From positions 1,771,001-1,835,000 of the forward strand of contig NZ_JADBEC010000001.1 in NCBI RefSeq assembly GCF_014873945.1: a stretch of 64,000 nucleotides of DNA. The letters are read 5' to 3'. Positions 39,602 to 48,706 of the stretch are shown here, one piece after another (the first letter of the stretch is position 1; each line of letters starts with the position of its first letter). Source of the DNA: Rhizobium viscosum (GTDB lineage: Bacteria > Pseudomonadota > Alphaproteobacteria > Rhizobiales > Rhizobiaceae). The position numbers were made by a program, and so were the translations under genes. Below the pieces are notes generated by a model. That model searched no databases and had not been told where the DNA came from. It was given only the letters and a program-made list of their open reading frames with translations.

Positions 39602-40888
39602 ATGCAGGTCAATCGCCGTTCATTCTTGATGGGAACCGCGGGTGCCGCGGCCGGCCTCGCCTTCGGCGCCGGTAGCTCGATCCCCGCATTTGCCGAGGAC
39701 GCTTCACTCCGTGCCATGTGGTGGGGCTCCAACGATCGCGCGAAACGCACACTCGATGTCGCCAAGCTCTATCAGTCGAAGACACCCGGCGTCACCGTGG
39801 TCGGTGAATCGCTTTCAGGCGACGGCTACTGGACGAAACTTGCAACGCAGATGGCCGGCCGCTCTATCGCCGACGTCTTCCAGCTCGAACCAGGCACGAT
39901 TTCCGACTATTCGAAGCGCGGCGCCTGCCTGCCGCTCGATGAATTCGTGCCTTCGACGCTGAAGGTCGACAGTTTCGGTGCCGATATGCTGAAGCTGACC
40001 ACGGTTGACGGCAAGCTCTATGGTGTCGGCCTCGGCCTCAATTCCTTCGCGATGTTCTTCGATACCGTCGAATTCGAAAAGGCGGGTATTCCGCTACCGA
40101 CACCCGATCTCACCTGGGATGAATATGCCAAGCTCGCCGTGGAACTCGCCAAAGCCTCCGGCAAGGGTGGCGGCCCCTATGCGGCGCGTTACAACTATGT
40201 CTTCGACGCCTGGCTGCGCCAGCGTGGCAAGAGCCTCTTCGCGAAGGAGGGTGTCGGCCTCGGCTTCACGGTCGACGATGCCAAGGAATGGTTCGATTAT
40301 TGGGAAAAGCTGCGCAAGGCCGGTGGCACCGTGGCCGCCGATGTGCAGACGCTTGACCAGAACACGATCGACACCAACTGCCTCGGCCTCGGCAAATCGG
40401 TGATCGGCATGGCTTATTCCAACCAGATGATCGGCTATCAGCTCATCATCAAGAACAAGCTCGGCATCACCATGCTGCCGCGCGAGAAGAAGGGCGGGCC
40501 GTCGGGCCATTATTATCGCCCGGCCCTGATCTGGAGCGTGGGTGCCACGACCAAGCAGGGTGAAGCCGCCGCAAAGTTCATCAGCTTCTTCGTCAACGAT
40601 CCGGAAGCCGGCAAGATCCTCGGCGTCGAACGCGGCGTGCCCATGTCGACAGCGGTTCGCGAAGCCATCCTGCCGCAGCTCAACCCGACGGAGCAGGAAA
40701 CGGTCAAGTACGTCAACCTGCTCAAGGATCAAGTCGGCGAATATCCGCGGCCGGTGCCAATGGGTGCGACCGAATTCGACCAGCGTGTTCTTCGTCCGAC
40801 CTGCGATGAGCTCGCCTTCGAGCGCATCTCGGTAGCCGATGCCGCAGCCAAGCTCGTCGAAACCGGCAAGGCAACGATCAAGGGTTGA
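39602..40888 (+). CDS. orphan ABC sugar-binding protein
   Basis: The 428-residue periplasmic protein has a twin-arginine-like signal (NRRSFLMGTAGAAAGLAFGAG, cut after AFA near residue 31). It is paralogous to the binding protein at 28736-30022 along most of its length. No permease or ATPase follows; a terminator closes the gene. It may feed the MalF/MalG-type permeases of the other operon. AAAGGAGG lies 5 bases ahead of ATG 39602. The divergent LacI gene is its likely regulator. Confidence 0.9.
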   Translation: MQVNRRSFLMGTAGAAAGLAFGAGSSIPAFAEDASLRAMWWGSNDRAKRTLDVAKLYQSKTPGVTVVGESLSGDGYWTKLATQMAGRSIADVFQLEPGTISDYSKRGACLPLDEFVPSTLKVDSFGADMLKLTTVDGKLYGVGLGLNSFAMFFDTVEFEKAGIPLPTPDLTWDEYAKLAVELAKASGKGGGPYAARYNYVFDAWLRQRGKSLFAKEGVGLGFTVDDAKEWFDYWEKLRKAGGTVAADVQTLDQNTIDTNCLGLGKSVIGMAYSNQMIGYQLIIKNKLGITMLPREKKGGPSGHYYRPALIWSVGATTKQGEAAAKFISFFVNDPEAGKILGVERGVPMSTAVREAILPQLNPTEQETVKYVNLLKDQVGEYPRPVPMGATEFDQRVLRPTCDELAFERISVADAAAKLVETGKATIKG

Positions 40889-40908
40889 TACCGCCTGTGT
40901 GAACGAGC

Positions 40909-40938
40909 AAAGGCCCGCCGATAGCGGGCCTTTTCCTT
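40909..40938 (+). terminator. terminator of the orphan binding-protein gene
   Basis: AAAGGCCCGC (40909-40918) pairs perfectly with GCGGGCCTTT (40924-40933), with further T on the plus strand. It may also serve the convergent GH26 gene. Confidence 0.8.
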
Positions 40939-40951
40939 TGCTAACCCCAGC

Positions 40952-41926
40952 TTAGTTGCTTGCGTCTTCAATAACCCTCCAATCGGGCCGGCCGAGGTTG
41001 AACGGCCAGCTGTGTACGTCGCGGTCATTGAAATAGACGACCTCCTGCAGCTCGGGAAAATCGCTCTGCTTCATCGTCGCCGTTTCCATCCACGGCTTGA
41101 TGTATCCATCACTGCCCTCGTAGCCGAGTTCGGCGACCCAGATCGGCTTGTGATACTGGGCGACGAGGTCGTAGCCGGGCTTGAGCGCCTCGGAGAAAGT
41201 TCGCGGACCTTTGTGAACGATCTGGTCATAGGGCTCCAGACCGAAGACGGACAGGCCGACGAAATCGACGTAGCCATCACCGGGGTAATAGGCGTTGAGG
41301 CCAGGCAGCCCCTTCGGCGACCACATGAGTTTCGTACCGGGCGCCTCCTCCCGCACGATATCCATCATGCGCCTGTAAGCGGCGATATAATCAGAAGGAT
41401 TCCAGTCGGACCACGAAAAGCGGCCGGACTTGTCCTCCATTTCCTGCCCCCAGCGGACGATGACCGGGCTTTTCAACTGGGCGACCATACTGGCAATCGC
41501 CCGCATGTTCACATCGTAATCACCGCGAAACAGCTTCCGGCGAAGTTCATCTGAGGTCAGCCGCCAATCCACGTCCCATGACCAGGGCTCCACCGTGATC
41601 AGCAGGTTGCGGCCTCTTGCCAGCGCATAGGCATCCGCCACACGCAGCGTTTCGAGATCGACGTCCTCCCATGGAAGGAAGAGGTGCTCTGTTGTCACGC
41701 TCTGCTGCGCGCCGAAATCGCCATGCGGGTCGTAGGCACCAAACTTGATGCCATCGGCATGAATGGCCGGCCGCTTGTCGGTGATCGTCTTGTCGGTGAT
41801 CGTCTGGGCACCCGCATTCATGACAGCGATGGCGTTCTGCGCTTCGCTTCGGTGCGACAGATCGGCAACGCCGAGCAGAAGCATCGCGATTGTTGCCGTC
41901 GAGATTTTCTTCGCCAGGGTTTTCAT
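40952..41926 (-). CDS. secreted glycoside hydrolase, GH26-like
   Basis: The 324-residue product has an N-terminal signal sequence (hydrophobic 8-22) and a TIM-barrel glycosidase domain from about residue 55 (GIKFGAYDPHGDF). The acid/base Glu162 is in VRWGQEMED and the nucleophile Glu266 in VAELGYEGSD, as in GH26 mannanases and related enzymes. A short tandem repeat TITDKTITDK follows the signal. As last gene of a polysaccharide operon it may trim the polymer during export, in the way BcsZ acts for cellulose (inference). Confidence 0.8.
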   Translation of the reverse strand: MKTLAKKISTATIAMLLLGVADLSHRSEAQNAIAVMNAGAQTITDKTITDKRPAIHADGIKFGAYDPHGDFGAQQSVTTEHLFLPWEDVDLETLRVADAYALARGRNLLITVEPWSWDVDWRLTSDELRRKLFRGDYDVNMRAIASMVAQLKSPVIVRWGQEMEDKSGRFSWSDWNPSDYIAAYRRMMDIVREEAPGTKLMWSPKGLPGLNAYYPGDGYVDFVGLSVFGLEPYDQIVHKGPRTFSEALKPGYDLVAQYHKPIWVAELGYEGSDGYIKPWMETATMKQSDFPELQEVVYFNDRDVHSWPFNLGRPDWRVIEDASN

Positions 41927-41946
41927 GGTCTTTTCCTTCCCTTCGG

Positions 41947-42456
41947 CTATTTATTAGTCGCGAGAACCTGCTTCAGCCCTTTGGCTTTCAGGCTCACCGT
42001 GTCTGCCGGAACCAGCTTCCGGAACTCATCGTCGGCTTTCGTGGAAGCGTGCCGGAATACGTACCAGTCCCCGCTCGGCTGACGCCGCTGATAGATCGTG
42101 TTACCGATCTTGCGGTGGCCGAAGCAGGTACTGGCACGTGCCGCCCCCTCATTATTGGTCCAGGTTGCGCGCATGCACATCTGACCGAGATCATCGACGA
42201 CCCAGCGGCCCTCGGCGAAAGACTGTTTGCCGCCATTGTCCACCCAGGCGACGAAATGCCTGCCCTCGCCTATGAAACGGCCGCCACCCGTATTCCAGGT
42301 CCAGGTCTTGTCGGCGTAGATCACGTAGAGTTCACCGGCAGTCAGCGGCGTCGGTGTCAGTGCTTTCGTCTTTTGTGCCGCAAATGCGCCCGTCGGGAGG
42401 ACGAGGCTGAGGCACAGAGCCAGCGCTCCTCCCTTCAATCGTATTGTCATGCTCAT
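41947..42456 (-). CDS. DUF995 family secreted protein
   Basis: The 169-residue product has a signal peptide (ALALCLSLVLPTGAFA, cut before AQK). A mature domain follows with ELYVIYADKTWTWNTGGGRF and GRWVVDDLGQMCMRATW, the pattern of DUF995 proteins common in rhizobia; their function is unknown. GAGGAGG lies 5 bases before ATG 42456. It lies between the glycosyltransferase and GH26 genes of the polysaccharide operon. Confidence 0.82.
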   Translation of the reverse strand: MSMTIRLKGGALALCLSLVLPTGAFAAQKTKALTPTPLTAGELYVIYADKTWTWNTGGGRFIGEGRHFVAWVDNGGKQSFAEGRWVVDDLGQMCMRATWTNNEGAARASTCFGHRKIGNTIYQRRQPSGDWYVFRHASTKADDEFRKLVPADTVSLKAKGLKQVLATNK

Positions 42457-42466
42457 TTTATCCTCC

Positions 42467-44350
42467 TCACGCATTTCTGTTCTCCCCAACATCCCTTCGC
42501 TCACGGCCAGCTTCGGCAAAACCGTGCCATTTGAGACGGAATTTCACGATCCTTGTCTTGCCGCCACCGAGCCCTGCACCCGCCACAGCAAATTGCGACC
42601 GGGTAAAGGTGATGAAGGGCTGGCCGTCCGAAAGCGCTTCCATGGCAGTTAGCCCGTGGTTGCCGAGTTGCGCCCCGCCGACCAGACAGGCGACGAGACT
42701 GCCGGCAGCGGCGAACCGCAGGCTGTGCGCTTGCAGCATAAGAGGCTGGCCGTTCTCGATGGCATGGCGGACGACAACCAGGATTGCGAGCGATACATAG
42801 ATCAGCAGGTTGATCGCCGCGAAGATCTGGAAGCCACGCGCACCGTCGCCATCGGCAGCAAAAACCATGGCCGCGGCACAAATGCCTGCCAGCGCGATGT
42901 ATGGTGCGACAATCCGAGCCGGCAATTTGCGCTGTCCCTGATCACCCTTCGGAGTGATGCGGAAATCCACGAAGGAGCCGGTCACGTAATCGCGCGCGGC
43001 AGCAAGGCTGCCGGCAAGCGACCAGGGCCAGCGCAGCAGGATGAAGACCACCCCTTCCCAGCCGAAGAGCTTCGCATCGTATGGCCGGAATGTGCCCGAC
43101 GCACGCCAGAAGACGGCGAATACCGTCAGCACGATCGAAAGCGGCAGAGAATGCAGCAGGAACGCCGGATAGGTAACGTTGACGAATACATGGCCCGTGA
43201 GCAGGGCTGCGACCGGCAGCAGGAACATCACCGCCATGAAGACCGAAAACAGCGGATACCAGAGCTGCGAAAACAGGAACTGGAACTTCAGTTTCAGCGG
43301 CAGCCGGGCGACATGCCGGCGAGAATGCTGCAGGAGGATGGTCACCAGGCTGCGCGACCACTGGAATTCCTGCACCACCAGATCGGCAAAGGTCACCGGT
43401 CCATCGCCATGGGCGATGGCATTGACCGCATGGACCCCGCGCCAGCCACCGGCATTCATCATAAGCGTGGTCGAATGATCTTCCGCGAGCTCGGGACCGA
43501 GCCCGCCGACCTTCCTCAAGGCGGCCGTGCGAACGGCATAGTGCGAGCCGATGCAGAGCGGCGCCCAACCATTATTGTATCCTGCCTGCAGCGAACCATG
43601 AAGGCTCGCTTCGGCGTAGAGCCGGCCGCGGGCGGCCCAGCTTTCGGCCGCATTGGCATCGCAGATGCTGGGTGCCGAGACATAGCCGACTTCGGGATCG
43701 GAGAAGGGTCGCAGGACCTCGCGAAGATAGGTCGGCGTCGGCACATGATCGGCATCGAACTGGGCGACGAAATCATAGCGCTCATAGCCGAAGTGATCAT
43801 AGAAATAGGCGAGATTGCCTTCCTTGCAGCGCGTGCGGCGCGGCCAGACGGGACGGTGATATTCGCTGACGCCCTTGCGGGTGGAGATCATGACACCGTG
43901 CTGCCCGCACCATCTCTTGGTCTCCTCGGATGGATCTTCATCGGCGAGCCAGACATCGAACTCGACGCCCTTCTGATCGAGCATCGCAAGAAGCGTCTTG
44001 CGCACGACGGCGAAGGGTTCTGATGGAGCCTTGGTGACCACCATGGCGACGCGACCCTTCGGCAGGTCGGCGGATGATCTGACCTGCCTCGCATCCAGAA
44101 AGATCAGGATGAAATAGGCCGGTATCAGGGTGACCCAGGCAAGGATGAGGGTGACGAGCAGGAATGCCGGCCATGAAACGACGTGAGTGGGCTCAGCCCA
44201 CCAGAGCCAGAAGTAGGCGAGTGCTGCCAGCCAGCAGACGATGCCAAGACCATAGGCGGCTCGATTCCAGCCGGTAAAGACCGGCTCGAACATCTCGGAT
44301 TTGGCAACTGAGGACCGATATGCGCGGTCGATTCCGGCTCTGGTGCTCAT
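42467..44350 (-). CDS. cellulose-synthase-like family 2 glycosyltransferase
   Basis: The 627-residue membrane enzyme has two N-terminal helices (about 32-50 and 58-85) and a GT2 catalytic domain with LADEDPSEE, QFDADHVP (Asp199, Asp201) and LAEDHSTTL. At least four C-terminal helices follow. The acceptor motif reads QEFQWSRS instead of the canonical QxxRW, so it belongs to a side branch of the cellulose synthase superfamily. It likely polymerises and extrudes a beta-linked glycan. No PilZ domain is visible. It overlaps the epimerase stop (ATGA). Confidence 0.88.
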   Translation of the reverse strand: MSTRAGIDRAYRSSVAKSEMFEPVFTGWNRAAYGLGIVCWLAALAYFWLWWAEPTHVVSWPAFLLVTLILAWVTLIPAYFILIFLDARQVRSSADLPKGRVAMVVTKAPSEPFAVVRKTLLAMLDQKGVEFDVWLADEDPSEETKRWCGQHGVMISTRKGVSEYHRPVWPRRTRCKEGNLAYFYDHFGYERYDFVAQFDADHVPTPTYLREVLRPFSDPEVGYVSAPSICDANAAESWAARGRLYAEASLHGSLQAGYNNGWAPLCIGSHYAVRTAALRKVGGLGPELAEDHSTTLMMNAGGWRGVHAVNAIAHGDGPVTFADLVVQEFQWSRSLVTILLQHSRRHVARLPLKLKFQFLFSQLWYPLFSVFMAVMFLLPVAALLTGHVFVNVTYPAFLLHSLPLSIVLTVFAVFWRASGTFRPYDAKLFGWEGVVFILLRWPWSLAGSLAAARDYVTGSFVDFRITPKGDQGQRKLPARIVAPYIALAGICAAAMVFAADGDGARGFQIFAAINLLIYVSLAILVVVRHAIENGQPLMLQAHSLRFAAAGSLVACLVGGAQLGNHGLTAMEALSDGQPFITFTRSQFAVAGAGLGGGKTRIVKFRLKWHGFAEAGRERRDVGENRNA

Positions 44351-45330
44351 GCGATCACTTCCAGTCCGAAAGTCGGGCCTGCCGTGCGGATGATCGTATC
44401 GATATCCGAAAGCGCCGGCATGAAGTCCAGCTCCAGGCGAGCCCTTTTCGTATCGGCGAAAAGCACCGGCGGATCACCGGCGCGGCGCGGCTGACAGCAG
44501 ATCGGCACCCTGTGGCCGGTCTTTCGTTTAACGGCAGCGAGAATCTCGCCGACCGACGTGCCACGGCCGGAACCCAGATTGAGGCTCAAGGAATTGCCAC
44601 CAACCAGCAGGTGGCGAACGGCAGCAAGATGGGCTGCCGCAAGATCGCTGACATGGATGTAATCCCTGACGCAGGTGCCATCCTCCGTCTCATAGTCGGT
44701 GCCGAAAATATCGAGGCTCTCGATCCGGCCGCTGGCGGCAAGAAGAGCGCGCGGGATCAGATGGGTTTCGGGATAGTGCCGCTCGGCAAGCTGGCCTTCC
44801 GGATCGGCGCCGGCTGCATTGAAGTAACGGAGCGCGGCAAAGCGGATGCTATAGGCGGCCGCATAATCCTCCAGTGCCATTTCGAAGATCAGCTTGGTCC
44901 TGCCATAGGGATTGACCGGCTGTTGCGGCGTTTTCTCGCCGATCGGCAGCATCTCTGGAATGCCGTAAGTCGCGCAGCTGCTGGAGAAGACGATCCTGTC
45001 GATACCGCAATCGAGACAGGCGTCCAGCAGCGATAGGCTGCCGATGACATTGTTGCGATAATAGATGCTCGGCTTTTCGACGGATTCACCGACATAGGCA
45101 TTGGCGCCGCAATGGATGACACAATCCGGCGAGTACTCGGCCATGACATGCCGCAGCCTTGCGCCATCGGCGATATCCGCCTGGATCAGCGGCCCCCACC
45201 GGACGCTGTCGATATGTCCGGTGGAAAGATTGTCATAGGTGACCGGAACCATGCCGGCACGCGCAAGCGCCTTGCAGATGTGGCTGCCGATGAAGCCGGC
45301 GCCACCCGTAACCAGGATGTAGCGGGGCAT
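44347..45330 (-). CDS. galE: UDP-glucose 4-epimerase
   Basis: The 327-residue extended short-chain dehydrogenase has the NAD loop GGAGFIG (9-15), the catalytic Ser in SSSCATYG and Tyr-x3-Lys in YGRTK, and the UDP-sugar segments RYFNAAGADPEG and YIHVSDLAAAH. It interconverts UDP-glucose and UDP-galactose for the polymer made by the next gene. It starts one base after the decarboxylase stop. Rhizobia usually carry another copy (exoB) elsewhere. Confidence 0.9.
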   Translation of the reverse strand: MPRYILVTGGAGFIGSHICKALARAGMVPVTYDNLSTGHIDSVRWGPLIQADIADGARLRHVMAEYSPDCVIHCGANAYVGESVEKPSIYYRNNVIGSLSLLDACLDCGIDRIVFSSSCATYGIPEMLPIGEKTPQQPVNPYGRTKLIFEMALEDYAAAYSIRFAALRYFNAAGADPEGQLAERHYPETHLIPRALLAASGRIESLDIFGTDYETEDGTCVRDYIHVSDLAAAHLAAVRHLLVGGNSLSLNLGSGRGTSVGEILAAVKRKTGHRVPICCQPRRAGDPPVLFADTKRARLELDFMPALSDIDTIIRTAGPTFGLEVIA

Positions 45331-45331
45331 C

Positions 45332-46351
45332 TCATACGGCCTCCACCACTTCCTTGCGGGCAAGCAGCGCATCGAAATAGGATATCGTACGCTTCAGCCC
45401 AGTCTTCAGCTCCGTCGTCGGCCACCAGTTCAACTCTTCTCTGGCTCTGGAAATATCCGGACGGCGTTGCTGCGGATCGTCTGCCACGGCCGGCAGGTAA
45501 ATGATGCGCGAGCGCGAATTGGTCAGATCAAGGACGATTTCTGCCAGATCCCGCACGGTGATCTCCGTCGGATTGCCGAGATTGATCGGACCGACGCAAT
45601 CTTCGCCGGCCTCGGCGAAACGCAGGAAACCACCAACGAGATCGTCGACATAGCAGAAGGAGCGGGTCTGCCGGCCGTCACCATAGATCGTTATGTCGGC
45701 GTTGGAGAGCGCCTGGACGATGAAATTGGATACGACGCGTCCATCATCAAGGCGCATACGCGGGCCGTAGGTATTGAAGATCCGGCCAACCTTGATATCG
45801 ACGGCATACTTGCGATGATAGTCGAAGAACAGGGTTTCGGCTGACCGCTTGCCCTCGTCGTAGCAGCCGCGCGGGCCGATCGGGTTGACATTGCCGAAAT
45901 AAGTTTCGCGCTGCGGATTTTCGTGCGGATCCCCATAGACTTCCGAGGTCGAGGACTGGACGACCGTCGCGCCGCTGCGGCGGGCCGCATCGAGCGTATT
46001 GACGGCTCCAAGCACATTGGTCAGCAAGGTGCCGACGGGATCACGCTGATAGTCCGGCGGCGAGGCTGGCGAAGCAAAGTTGAAGATGACGGAAGCCTCG
46101 ACGTCATAGGGCTGGCGCACGTCATGTTCCAAAAGCCGAAAACGGGCATTCTGCAGCAGATGCTCGATATTGACATGGCGGCCGGTGTAGAAATTGTCGA
46201 GACAGATGACCTGATGGCCGAGCTCGAGAAGTCGCTCGCAAAGATGGGAACCCAGGAAACCGGCGCCTCCGTTGACCAGCACGGTTTTTGACCGCTGTTG
46301 TGGCGATGCGAATGCAGCTCCTGAATATCCTTCGGTGGGAATACTACGCAT
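45332..46351 (-). CDS. UDP-glucuronate decarboxylase (UDP-xylose synthase type)
   Basis: The 339-residue NAD-dependent enzyme has the loop [12 protein letters not shown], then [14 protein letters not shown] and the active-site [11 protein letters not shown], which mark UDP-xylose synthases. It turns UDP-glucuronate into UDP-xylose, so the exported glycan may contain xylose or a derivative. GGAAGG is 8 bases ahead of ATG 46351. It is the first gene of the five-gene polysaccharide operon. Confidence 0.9.
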   Translation of the reverse strand: MRSIPTEGYSGAAFASPQQRSKTVLVNGGAGFLGSHLCERLLELGHQVICLDNFYTGRHVNIEHLLQNARFRLLEHDVRQPYDVEASVIFNFASPASPPDYQRDPVGTLLTNVLGAVNTLDAARRSGATVVQSSTSEVYGDPHENPQRETYFGNVNPIGPRGCYDEGKRSAETLFFDYHRKYAVDIKVGRIFNTYGPRMRLDDGRVVSNFIVQALSNADITIYGDGRQTRSFCYVDDLVGGFLRFAEAGEDCVGPINLGNPTEITVRDLAEIVLDLTNSRSRIIYLPAVADDPQQRRPDISRAREELNWWPTTELKTGLKRTISYFDALLARKEVVEAV

Positions 46352-46727
46352 TACAAATTCCTTCCCATGTGCGTGGTCTTCTTAGACCCTTCTATACTTT
46401 AGGCTCCCTCTTCATCCGCCTCGATAACTTCAACGCGAAGTGGTATCTATGAAATAACCAACTCGGTTATTCTTCGGATAATTGTACCTATGTTCAAAAT
46501 GATAAGAGGATATCAGGGAAGGTCAACTTCAAAACACGGGAGCAATTCTAAATAGCTATAGTATTAAACTTCGGAATTTGCTTGATTAATCCCTCTCAAT
46601 GACTATGGTGCCATGCTTTCTGCCTGGCCGCTCCAGCTTCAGTCAATGAAGCCAATATAAGGAGTGGCCAGCCACTGGTGTGCGAGGGCGCGTCGCTATT
46701 GCCCTGGTTATAGAGAGGGGTTTTTCA
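46352..46727. other. AT-richer regulatory gap ahead of the polysaccharide operon
   Basis: 376 bases separate the divergent decarboxylase and small secreted-protein genes. It is visibly richer in A and T than its neighbours, holds one clear inverted repeat (46453-46471) and no credible gene. Confidence 0.55.
46453..46471. promoter_or_regulatory. inverted repeat, candidate operator
   Basis: AATAACC and GGTTATT form perfect 7-base arms around ACTCA-type spacer AACTC. The site is about 100 bases before the UDP-glucuronate decarboxylase start, a suitable place for an activator such as a LuxR-type protein. Confidence 0.45.
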
Positions 46728-47048
46728 ATGACGACTCATGATCGCATGCCTGGCAGAGCGCCGTGCAGCTTCAGCTCTCTGGCTTTGGCTGCGACGATCG
46801 TTCTCTCGGCCATCGGACCGATCTCTTGTGCGGTGGTCGATACCGCGATCGTGGGAAGCACGGAGAAGAATGTCGTTGTGGCAAGCGTGCCACATGCCGC
46901 GAAGGACTTCGCCTATGCTGCCGAACCGAAGACCGCTTCGGCTAAGGTGAGCGCCGCGGTCTATCCCGGTTCCGCGCCTTACATCTGTTCGCCGAGCGGT
47001 TTCGGCCAGAAATCACGCTGCTTTGCCCGCTCGCCCCAGATAGATTGA
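46728..47048 (+). CDS. small secreted hypothetical protein
   Basis: The 106-residue product has a long signal sequence (LALAATIVLSAIGPISC, possibly a lipoprotein-like cut before Cys). The mature part is simple and ends with PYICSPSGFGQKSRCFARS, where two Cys may pair. I do not recognise a family. GAGAGGGG lies 7 bases ahead of ATG 46728. It is divergent from the polysaccharide operon and ends 3 bases from the convergent regulator gene. Confidence 0.6.
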   Translation: MTTHDRMPGRAPCSFSSLALAATIVLSAIGPISCAVVDTAIVGSTEKNVVVASVPHAAKDFAYAAEPKTASAKVSAAVYPGSAPYICSPSGFGQKSRCFARSPQID

Positions 47049-47051
47049 TGT

Positions 47052-47834
47052 CTAGTGCGGCCACCGGCCGGAGAGATCGCTGCTTTCCGACGTATCGTTG
47101 AAGAAACGCGAGGCCGCTTCGGTGCGATTTCTCACATTCATCTTCTTATAGATATTGCGGACGTGAACTTTCACCGTGTTTTCGGACAGATGAAGCTTGT
47201 CGGCGATGATCTTGTTCTGCGTGCCCTTACAGATGAGGTCGAGAATCTGCACCTCGCGCGTGGTCAGAGCCGCCATGCTGTTGCGGCGAAGCTTCAGCGC
47301 ATTGGCGCGCGCTGCGTCGACGGACTTCGTCTGATACAGCGAGGGCTCGAGCTGGGTCGTCGGCCGGTTGGACAGACGGCCCAGAAGCGCGGATGGAAAA
47401 TGTTCGCCGCCCTTCATCAGTAGATCGATTGCCGCCATGAAGACATCCAGACGCAGATTGAGCGGCAGGACGCCATCGACGACACGCGCCTCGACAAGAC
47501 GGCTGATATAGGGCTCCATCATATCGATAGCTTCGACGACAAGGCCGATGGATGCGTCCGGACGGTTTTCACGAACGACCTGCAGCGCATCGTGCAACTC
47601 GGCGCCGGCGACATGATAGAACAGGACAAGCCGCATGTCGTGAATATCCTTCTCGGATATGGACTGCGCGCTCGATACGCTTACGACATCAAAATTCGGG
47701 AATTTCTTTGCCAGTGCCTCAACCATACACTCGGAGAACAAGTCCGCCTTGGCGATTACCAGGACTGTTTCTCCATTCGGGCTCAGTCTTCTTGCCTGAT
47801 CCGAATCTCCTACTTCCGACCCAACCATGAACAT
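47052..47834 (-). CDS. LuxR-type regulator with degenerate receiver domain
   Basis: The 260-residue product ends in a LuxR/NarL helix-turn-helix (about 190-245: LTTREVQILDLICKG, NKIIADKLHLSENTVKVHV). The N-terminal 150 residues resemble a response-regulator receiver. The usual phospho-acceptor Asp is missing: the equivalent strand reads RLVLFYHVAGAEL. It probably works without phosphorylation. GGGGAGG is 5 bases ahead of ATG 47834. It lies between the polysaccharide operon and the type I secretion locus, and could control either. Confidence 0.87.
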   Translation of the reverse strand: MFMVGSEVGDSDQARRLSPNGETVLVIAKADLFSECMVEALAKKFPNFDVVSVSSAQSISEKDIHDMRLVLFYHVAGAELHDALQVVRENRPDASIGLVVEAIDMMEPYISRLVEARVVDGVLPLNLRLDVFMAAIDLLMKGGEHFPSALLGRLSNRPTTQLEPSLYQTKSVDAARANALKLRRNSMAALTTREVQILDLICKGTQNKIIADKLHLSENTVKVHVRNIYKKMNVRNRTEAASRFFNDTSESSDLSGRWPH

Positions 47835-48706
47835 ATACGCCTCCCCTAGCGCTACACTATACTCAAACTCGGAGCATCTACTCCCATTGGCGCGATGGCG
47901 GGTATTACATGCCGACGAACATTGCCCCTAGGCATGTGGCCGCCTTATCTTTTAGGCATTTCTTAATTATGGTAATATGGATTTCAAAGGAAAGAAATGG
48001 CCCAAATGGGTTAGTTGTCACGAAGTTATATTTATTTTCTGCCACTTTATGGTTGCATTTCCGACAAGAAACATACTAGCGGGCGGTATTTCGACTAGAT
48101 CACGGTATAAAGCAGCATGTATTAGTTCGAGACATACAAAACCAAAGTGGTAATGGGCAGACGATATTTCAAAATAAGACGGAGAACCTTTCGAGCTTAA
48201 CTTCGCGATACCGCAATCATTCGAAGCCTCCGGATTCGGAAGTATGGGACGCCATCCCCAATTCGCACATAGCCTTTCTCCGAGCCTGCGATCCAGCAGT
48301 GGCTTAACTGGAGTATTGAGCCGGACTTCAGCTGCCTTAGCCCGAATTGATATCTATCGGGACCCAGTTTTTTCCATCAATCTGTAATGGTTGCCAAAGT
48401 GGCGACGTGAAAATCAAGTATCAGCTGTGTTTTTGATACTTGGTCTTCTTTCGAGGGAACTCAAAAAGAAGTTCGACTGCCTTGCTCGCGCTCATATCGA
48501 GTCCGGGACCGGATTTGTGCGTCCTTGTACTGAATAGGCACAATCCCAATACAGAATTTGGCCAACAAATCGCGATGAAGCTGCAGGTGAAAAGGTACCG
48601 AGTCCATCTGCCGATGTTAACGCATTGGAGCAAGCGCGAGCAAAGATCCCATTTGAGATGAGAGGGACTTCGAAAGCTGCTCCAGTTTTTTTCTGGAGGA
48701 AACGTA
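47835..48706. other. long AT-richer intergenic region
   Basis: 872 bases separate the LuxR regulator from the secreted-protein gene. I see no convincing gene: two overlapping opposite frames (48421-48633 and 48440-48661) have odd composition and no ribosome binding site. One inverted repeat is present (48415-48442). Base composition differs from the flanks, which fits a regulatory region or a transferred or decayed segment. Confidence 0.5.
48415..48442. repeat. 9-bp inverted repeat
   Basis: CAAGTATCA (48415-48423) and TGATACTTG (48434-48442) pair perfectly around a 10-base loop. No T-run follows on the plus strand. It could be an operator or an RNA hairpin, about 265 bases ahead of the secreted-protein gene. 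Confidence 0.45.

Noticed and set aside
48421..48661. Two overlapping small frames on opposite strands before the secretion locus
   Set aside because: Neither has a ribosome binding site, a plausible composition or a hydrophobic or structural pattern; the region looks non-coding.
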